Positions 28,307 to 33,265 of a stretch of DNA of 33,265 nucleotides are shown here, one piece after another. The translations under genes were made by a program, and so were the position numbers. The number at the start of each line of letters is the position of its first letter. Within the stretch, counting starts at the first letter, position 1. The notes under the pieces are model-generated. The model did not search any database. It saw only the letters and a list, made by a program, of their open reading frames with translations, and was not told the origin of the DNA. The stretch comes from UMGS1002 sp050946195 (lineage in GTDB: Bacteria; Bacillota; Clostridia; Oscillospirales; CAG-272): assembly GCA_050946195.1 (NCBI GenBank), contig JBMNUI010000017.1:1-33265 (forward strand), read 5' to 3'.

Positions 28307-29215
28307 ATGACACTTGTTATTCTTGCGGCAGGGCTTGGTTCAAGGTATGGCGGACTGAAGCAGCTCGAGCCTATCAACAAATACGGCGAGTTTATAATCG
28401 ACTATTCGGTATTTGACGCGAGGCGCGCCGATTTTGACCGGGTTGTGTTTGTAATAAAAGAAGAAAACTACAATGCCTTCAGGGAGACGATAGGCCGGCG
28501 CATTGAAGGGCACATCAAGGTAGAGTATGCTTTCCAGAGAATCGGGGACATCCCCTCGTGGGCCGAGATTCCCGAGGGCAGGACAAAGCCCTGGGGGACC
28601 ACGCAGGCGCTGCTTGCCGCCAGAAATATAGTAGACGACAATTTTGCGGTCTGCAACGCCGATGATTTTTACGGCGCGAACACCTTTGTCAAGGTTGCCG
28701 AACATCTGAAAAGAACAGACCTTGACGGGCCGGTTCCGCAGTACTGCATGGTCGGCTTTTTGCTCGACAATACCTTAAGCGAAAACGGCTCGGTTTCCCG
28801 TGGTATCTGCGAGACGGATAAAGGAATGCTCAAAAACATTGTTGAGAGGACAAAGTTATACAGGACATCCGCCGGCCCGGTGTATCTTGATGAGGGCAGG
28901 GAGGTTTTACTCCCCGAGGACACTGTGGTTTCGATGAATTTCTGGGGGTTCACCCCGGCGGTTTTCGGGCAGCTTGAGGGCTGCTTCCATGAGTTTCTCA
29001 GGGACCTGAAAAACAGCGAAAACCCGCAAAAGGCCGAGGCGCTGCTCCCCACAGACATCGGAAAGCTGCTTGACAGGGGCGAGTGCAGCGTCCGGGTCTA
29101 CTCTACAGACTCGGTCTGGTTCGGAGTGACATATCATGTGGACCGGGAAGGCGTCATGAAGAATATCGACGAGCTGACCGACGGGGTGAGATACCCGAGG
29201 GGACTGTGGAAATGA
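28307..29215 (+). CDS. Sugar-phosphate nucleotidyltransferase
   Basis: 302 residues. The NTP_transferase N-terminal signature LVILAAGLGSRYGGLKQLEPI holds the nucleotide loop, Arg and the catalytic Lys. PWGTTQALLAAR and VCNADDFYGANTF carry the GTxxA and DD metal-site motifs. The end resembles a small C-terminal lid. Such enzymes join an NTP and a sugar-1-phosphate to give an NDP-sugar. The substrate is not fixed by motifs. The next two genes, a NahK-like anomeric kinase and GalE, suggest a HexNAc-1-phosphate or galactose-1-phosphate. The ribosome binding site is AAGGAG. The stop overlaps the kinase start (ATGA). Confidence 0.88.
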   Translation: MTLVILAAGLGSRYGGLKQLEPINKYGEFIIDYSVFDARRADFDRVVFVIKEENYNAFRETIGRRIEGHIKVEYAFQRIGDIPSWAEIPEGRTKPWGTTQALLAARNIVDDNFAVCNADDFYGANTFVKVAEHLKRTDLDGPVPQYCMVGFLLDNTLSENGSVSRGICETDKGMLKNIVERTKLYRTSAGPVYLDEGREVLLPEDTVVSMNFWGFTPAVFGQLEGCFHEFLRDLKNSENPQKAEALLPTDIGKLLDRGECSVRVYSTDSVWFGVTYHVDREGVMKNIDELTDGVRYPRGLWK

Positions 29216-30309
29216 GGCCGGATATTGAGAATATCACGTCGCAGTTCCGCGTTCAGGGCGAGCTTGTCTCGTGGAAGGAGTGCCGGACCGGGCACATCAA
29301 CAGCACGTTTTTTGTGACCTTTAGCGAGGGCGGAACGGAGTCAAAGTATGTCCTGCAGAAAATAAATACCTACGTTTTCAAAAACCCCGAGCAGCTGATG
29401 AGCAATATCGTCGGGGTCACCGAATACCTGCGTCGGGTCATAGCAAAGGAGGGAGGGGACCCCGAGCGGGGGACGCTGAACTTCATTGCCTGCCACAACG
29501 GGCACCACTTCTGCCGCGATAATGACGGCGGCTGCTGGAGAATGTACAAATTTATCGACAATGTCGTCTCATACCAGCTTGCCGGGAGCACCGAACTCTT
29601 TCGAGAGGTCGGCTTTGCCTTCGGGGATTTTCAGCGAAAGCTCGCCGGATACGATGCGAAAAGCCTTTTTGAGACCATCCCAGACTTTCACAACACCAAA
29701 AAAAGATATGCCGACTTTGAGCGCGCCGTGACTGGATGTACGGGCGAGCGCAGGGGAATTGCCTCGGCAGAAATAGACTTTATCCGCCGGCGGCGCGAGA
29801 AATGCTTGGTTATTGTCGATGAAATTGCCGCCGGCAGGCTGCCGGTGCGGGTCACGCACAACGACACAAAGCTGAATAACATATTGATAGATAAGGATAC
29901 CGGCAGGGCGGTATGCATTATAGACCTTGACACCGTCATGCCCGGCTCGGCGCTCTACGACTTCGGCGACGCCATACGCTTCGGCGCCTCAAGCGCGCTC
30001 GAAGACGAGGCCGACCTTGACAAGGTGTATTTCAGAAGCGATATGTACGAGGCCTTCGCCGAAGGGTTTATAAGCGGAGCCGGCGGGGCGCTCACAAAGC
30101 GTGAAATCAGCCTTTTGCCGATGGGGGCATACATAATAACCCTTGAGACCGGCATGAGGTTTCTTGCCGACTATCTTGAAGGCGACGTATACTTCAGAAC
30201 CGAATATGAGGATCACAATTTAATAAGAGCTCGCAACCAGCTGAAGCTTGTTTGTGATATTGAGACACGATTTGACGAATTTGTTCGTATAACCGAAAAG
30301 TTTGCATGA
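29212..30309 (+). CDS. Phosphotransferase, N-acetylhexosamine 1-kinase (NahK)-like
   Basis: 365 residues of the aminoglycoside phosphotransferase fold. Visible are the nucleotide-binding start (GHINSTFFVTF), Lys in KYVLQKIN, the catalytic loop VTHNDTKLNNILID (about residue 216) and the metal Asp in CIIDLDTVMPG (about 239), then GDAIRFGAS. The combination RTGHINxT..LQKIN..THNDTKLNN..DLDTxMPG is that of NahK-type kinases, which phosphorylate GlcNAc or GalNAc at C1. The ATG at 29212 overlaps the upstream stop, and the longer frame from 29083 lies inside the nucleotidyltransferase. The context (nucleotidyltransferase, GalE) supports hexosamine salvage. No GNB/LNB phosphorylase is in the window. 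Confidence 0.85.
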   Translation: MRPDIENITSQFRVQGELVSWKECRTGHINSTFFVTFSEGGTESKYVLQKINTYVFKNPEQLMSNIVGVTEYLRRVIAKEGGDPERGTLNFIACHNGHHFCRDNDGGCWRMYKFIDNVVSYQLAGSTELFREVGFAFGDFQRKLAGYDAKSLFETIPDFHNTKKRYADFERAVTGCTGERRGIASAEIDFIRRRREKCLVIVDEIAAGRLPVRVTHNDTKLNNILIDKDTGRAVCIIDLDTVMPGSALYDFGDAIRFGASSALEDEADLDKVYFRSDMYEAFAEGFISGAGGALTKREISLLPMGAYIITLETGMRFLADYLEGDVYFRTEYEDHNLIRARNQLKLVCDIETRFDEFVRITEKFA

Positions 30310-30319
30310 GGAGGCTATA

Positions 30320-31327
30320 ATGGCGGTACTTATCACCGGGGGAACGGGGTATATCGGCTCCCATACAATTGTTGAGCTGCTCGGAGCCGGATATGACATT
30401 GTTGCCATGGATAATTTTTCAAACAGCAAGCCGGCGGTGCTCGACCGGATCAGGGAAATAACCGGGAAAAGGATAAAATTCTATCGCGCCGATATGCTCG
30501 ACAAACCCGGCATGGAAGCAATGTTCCGGGAAAACAGGATTGACTCCTGTATTCATTTTGCCGCACTGAAGGCGGTGGGCGAATCTGTAGAGAAACCGCT
30601 ATTGTACTATAGAAACAATGTCACAGGCACGCTCAATCTGCTTGAGCTGATAGCAAAGTATGGAGTAAAGCGCTTTGTTTTCAGCTCGTCGGCAACTGTT
30701 TACGGCAAGCCCGCAAGCGTGCCTATCCGCGAGGATTTCCCGCTCTCGCCGGTGAACCCCTACGGGCAGACTAAGATGATGGTCGAGCAGATACTCACCG
30801 ACCTTGCGGCCTCCGACAGTACCATGTCGGTTGTCATCCTGCGTTACTTCAACCCGGTCGGCGCCCACAAGAGCGGGCGGCTCGGCGAGGACCCGCGCGG
30901 GACCCCCAGCAACCTCATGCCCTACATCACACAGGTGGCCGAGGGCAGACTGCCGTATCTGCCGGTTTACGGTAACGATTACGACACCCGCGACGGCACA
31001 GGCGTGCGCGACTATATCCATATCATCGACCTGGCACGTGCCCACATTTCGGCGCTCGAATACACAGAGGGCCATGGCGGGGTCGAGTGCTTTAACATCG
31101 GGACCGGCAGGGGATATTCGGTATTAGATATTATCAAAGCTTACGAGAAAACCACCGGCAAGCGCATCCCCTATCAGATTGCCCCCCGGCGCCCCGGAGA
31201 TATCGATGAGTGTTATGCCGACCCCGGCAAAGCCAACCGCCTGCTCGGCTGGCGTGCCGAATATGATATCGAAGATATGTGCCGCGATGCCGACCGCTGG
31301 CAGAGTTTGAATCCGAACGGGTTTTAG
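30320..31327 (+). CDS. galE: UDP-glucose 4-epimerase
   Basis: 335 residues, an extended SDR. NAD-binding GGTGYIGSH lies at the N-terminus, followed by FAALKAVGES, SSSATVYGKP (catalytic Ser/Thr region), the YGQTK pair (YxxxK, about residue 147), ILRYFNPVGAH, and a substrate-binding C-terminal domain with VRDYIHIIDLA and RPGDIDECYADP. It interconverts UDP-glucose and UDP-galactose, and often UDP-GlcNAc/UDP-GalNAc. The ATG at 30320 has GAGGAGG at good spacing. An ATG at 30302 overlaps the kinase stop and would add six residues. It is the last gene of the operon. Confidence 0.95.
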   Translation: MAVLITGGTGYIGSHTIVELLGAGYDIVAMDNFSNSKPAVLDRIREITGKRIKFYRADMLDKPGMEAMFRENRIDSCIHFAALKAVGESVEKPLLYYRNNVTGTLNLLELIAKYGVKRFVFSSSATVYGKPASVPIREDFPLSPVNPYGQTKMMVEQILTDLAASDSTMSVVILRYFNPVGAHKSGRLGEDPRGTPSNLMPYITQVAEGRLPYLPVYGNDYDTRDGTGVRDYIHIIDLARAHISALEYTEGHGGVECFNIGTGRGYSVLDIIKAYEKTTGKRIPYQIAPRRPGDIDECYADPGKANRLLGWRAEYDIEDMCRDADRWQSLNPNGF

Positions 31328-31437
31328 TTATTAGACATTAGATATAAGACATTAGTGGATGTGGAAATAGGCGGAGCGTAAAGCGTGACGGGTAGTTTAG
31401 AAACAACAATGCGGGGCGATTTCAAACATAAATAATA

Positions 31438-31479
31438 AAATCCACGAGGTGCGGGACAACACCCGCACCTCGTGGATTT
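31438..31479. terminator. Strong hairpin terminator between galE and araD
   Basis: An 18-bp perfect stem (31438-31455 with 31462-31479) with a 6-nt loop. On the minus strand it runs into TTTTATTATTT, good for terminating araD. On the plus strand the T run is only the stem's own ATTT, so termination of galE is less sure. 31328-31437 contains only a short direct repeat of AGACATTAG. Confidence 0.8.
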
Positions 31480-31493
31480 GTGGAAGGCTTATT

Positions 31494-32204
31494 TCACTTT
31501 TCCGACTGGCCGTAGTAGGCACCGGGCCCGTGTTTGCGGTTATAGTGCTTTGCAAGCAGATCCTGCTGCATCGGAATCCCGCCGGGTTTACCTACCGCTA
31601 CCTGAAGCAGTTCGGTGTTAAAGGCCATATGGGCGATATATTCAAGCACTATAGACTTTTCTACCGAGTCAACGGCATCCCGCCCCCAGGTGAAGGGGCC
31701 GTGCGAGTGGACCAGCACGCCGCATATTGCTTCATAATCGAGGTCAGCAAAGGTCTCGACAATCAAGCGCCCGGTCTCCTTTTCGTATTCCCCTGAAATC
31801 TCGTGCGGCACCATTTTGCGGGTGCAGGGGATTCCTCCCCCGAAATAATCGGCATGCGTTGTCCCGAAGGGCTTGATTCCGCGCCCGGCCTGGGCATATG
31901 AGGTGGCGTAGGGCGAATGCATGTGGGTAATCCCGCCAATTTTGGGAAAGGCTTTGTACAGCTCAAGGTGTGTCGGCGTGTCGGAGGAGGGCTTGTATTC
32001 CCCTTCGACAATATTACCGTCAAGGTCCACAACCGGCAGGTCGAGCGGCGAGAGTTTGTCATACTCTACCCCCGACGGCTTGATGACCACAAGCCCCCGT
32101 TCCCGGTCTATTCCGCTGACATTGCCCCAGGTAAAGATTATAAGCCCGGACTTTGCCAGCAGCATGTTGGCCTCAAATACCTGTTTTTTTAATTGCTCAA
32201 GCAT
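31494..32204 (-). CDS. araD: L-ribulose-5-phosphate 4-epimerase
   Basis: 236 residues, class II aldolase fold. It converts L-ribulose-5-phosphate to D-xylulose-5-phosphate in arabinose use. Motifs: FTWGNVSGID, KPSGVEYDKL, PSSDTPTHLELY, the zinc ligands THMHSPYAT (HxH, about residue 95) and VLVHSHGPFTWG (third His). The AraD-specific SSDTPTH and HGPFTWG favour this over fuculose-phosphate aldolase. The start has AAAGGATT in front. The alcohol dehydrogenase lies 31 bp upstream on the same strand. araA and araB are not in the window. Confidence 0.95.
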   Translation of the reverse strand: MLEQLKKQVFEANMLLAKSGLIIFTWGNVSGIDRERGLVVIKPSGVEYDKLSPLDLPVVDLDGNIVEGEYKPSSDTPTHLELYKAFPKIGGITHMHSPYATSYAQAGRGIKPFGTTHADYFGGGIPCTRKMVPHEISGEYEKETGRLIVETFADLDYEAICGVLVHSHGPFTWGRDAVDSVEKSIVLEYIAHMAFNTELLQVAVGKPGGIPMQQDLLAKHYNRKHGPGAYYGQSEK

Positions 32205-32235
32205 GGCTTAATCCTTTCAGATTTACAAATAAGCA

Positions 32236-33265
32236 TCACTTAACCGAAAAATGACGGTTGTATATTTCGTACATTTCGTCCTTTGTGATAACATACGGAC
32301 TGTTCACATAATTCTTGGCATTGCAGATCAGCTCAATGCGCTCCTCAATCTGGCTCGGTGTAAACTTAAGTCTCACCCCCGACAACTCGGGGAGCAATTC
32401 TGCCATAGTCTCCGGAGTCGTGCCGAGATAGGCGGCAATTTCGCTTATTTTGCGGGCGCCTGCCTCGGTTTTTTGGTTATACCTGATATAGTCGCCCTCA
32501 AAGACCGCGCAGGCGGCTCCGTGAGGCACCCCGTCGAGCAGGGTAATCGGGTAGCCGAGCGGGTGGGGAAAGCCCGAGCCGGTCACGCTGATGGCAATTC
32601 CGGCAGCGCAGGAGGCATAGAGCAGATCCTCCCGCATTTCATATGTGAAGCTCTCGGGGCGGCGCGAGAGGACATTCCAAATCAGCTTCATCGCATAAAG
32701 TGCCAGCGCCGAGGAAAACCCGGTGGCCTTCGGAGAGAGATAGGACTCAATGCCGTGCGCGAAGGCGTCGAGCGCGCAGCTGACAGTATATGCCCGGGGC
32801 AGCGAGAGTGTGTAGTCCGGGTCAAGGAAGGCATATTTCGCCCAGGACATCTCGCTTGTGAAGGTTTTCTTGCGCTTCCCGTCGGGCAGGGTGAGGACCG
32901 AATAGGCGTTTGCTTCGCTGCCGGTCCCGGCGGTCGTGGGTATCAGAATGAGCGGCAACGAAGGATTTGCCAGCTTTTCGGGGTCATAAATATCAAGCAG
33001 GTCTATACCGGGGTTCGCGGCAAACGCGGCAATTGCTTTTGCCGAGTCAAGCGCCGAGCCCCCGCCGATTCCGATAATATAGTCGGCTCGGAAGGCCGAG
33101 ACAGCCCGCCCGCCTTCATGGCACATTTCAACCGGCGGGTTTTCTTTTGCCTTGTCGAATATCATGTAATCTGTGCCGGCTGCCTCAAGCAGCGAGATGA
33201 CGTCGTCGAGGGCGCCGCTGGCACGGGCGCCGTGCCGGCCGCAGACAATCGCCGCACGCCTGCCG
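32236..33265 (-). CDS. Iron-containing alcohol dehydrogenase (N-terminus outside window)
   Basis: The frame is open to the window end, so at least 343 residues are present and only the first few are missing. The internal ATG at 33165 is not the true start, since family sequence (GRRAAIVCGRHGARASGALDDV) precedes it. Motifs: GGGSALDSAKA (nucleotide site), IPTTAGTGSEA, the iron ligands Asp and His in CALDAFAHGIESY, and two more His 14 residues apart in FPHPLGYPITLLDGVPH. It reduces an aldehyde or ketone with NAD(P)H. Members include butanol, propanediol and ethanol dehydrogenases, and the substrate here is unknown. It is probably co-transcribed with araD. Confidence 0.92.
   Translation of the reverse strand, partial: GRRAAIVCGRHGARASGALDDVISLLEAAGTDYMIFDKAKENPPVEMCHEGGRAVSAFRADYIIGIGGGSALDSAKAIAAFAANPGIDLLDIYDPEKLANPSLPLILIPTTAGTGSEANAYSVLTLPDGKRKKTFTSEMSWAKYAFLDPDYTLSLPRAYTVSCALDAFAHGIESYLSPKATGFSSALALYAMKLIWNVLSRRPESFTYEMREDLLYASCAAGIAISVTGSGFPHPLGYPITLLDGVPHGAACAVFEGDYIRYNQKTEAGARKISEIAAYLGTTPETMAELLPELSGVRLKFTPSQIEERIELICNAKNYVNSPYVITKDEMYEIYNRHFSVK

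Noticed and set aside
31328..31437. Short direct repeat AGACATTAG after galE
   Set aside because: Only two short copies in an AT-rich stretch, with no partner elsewhere that I can see; probably chance.

Overview
The window looks like chromosomal DNA from a moderately GC-rich, endospore-forming member of the Clostridia, most like the Oscillospirales/Ruminococcaceae group. This rests on gene content rather than any database match: a forespore sigma factor (SigG), a RicA/YmcA-type regulator in the miaB-ricA-mutS-mutL order familiar from Bacillus, a SleC-like domain protein, a UVR-containing ClpC, dimeric-type GlyRS, SigA-type promoters (TTGACA/TATAAT) and strong AGGAGG-like ribosome binding sites. 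It is mostly housekeeping DNA. I see no prophage, CRISPR array, IS transposase or restriction system.

Layout. 1-909: 3' end of a large surface protein with GLUG-like and MucBP-like repeats and a Cys-containing C-terminal anchor. 1019-2128: manA and tRNA-Val(GAC) on the minus strand. 2282-4171: a three-gene set (NusG domain II protein, Gx transporter, ApbE lipoprotein), possibly a small flavin or redox module at the membrane. 4168-15356: a long plus-strand run behind a perfect-consensus promoter (miaB, ricA, mutS, mutL, tgt, histidine phosphatase, tldD, tldE/pmbA), combining tRNA modification, mismatch repair and peptide proteolysis. glyS follows with its own promoter and terminator.

17174-19902: on the minus strand, a MutS-like ATPase lacking the mismatch-binding domain and a Xer-type tyrosine recombinase. 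20097-21300: a membrane protein and a HAD phosphatase. 21666-24119: clpC on the minus strand. 24363-25737: an orphan SleC-like domain protein, tRNA-Leu(CAA) and rplS with a structured leader. 25844-27976: an FAD oxidoreductase and sigG. 28061-31327: a promoter with a palindrome at the start site, then nucleotidyltransferase, NahK-like sugar-1-kinase and galE, which together suggest hexosamine/galactose salvage to UDP-sugars. 31494-33265: araD and a partial iron-containing alcohol dehydrogenase on the minus strand.

The most interesting non-coding signals are: a dispersed family of structured intergenic repeats (17032-17166, 21565-21637, 25087-25190, with a remnant near 28259) whose first stem shows compensating changes between copies; a 12-bp hairpin that buries the sigG ribosome binding site and ends in six T just before the start codon; a 19-bp inverted repeat over the recombinase -10; and a 22-bp palindrome at the predicted start site of the nucleotidyltransferase operon. 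No clearly new multi-gene system is evident.
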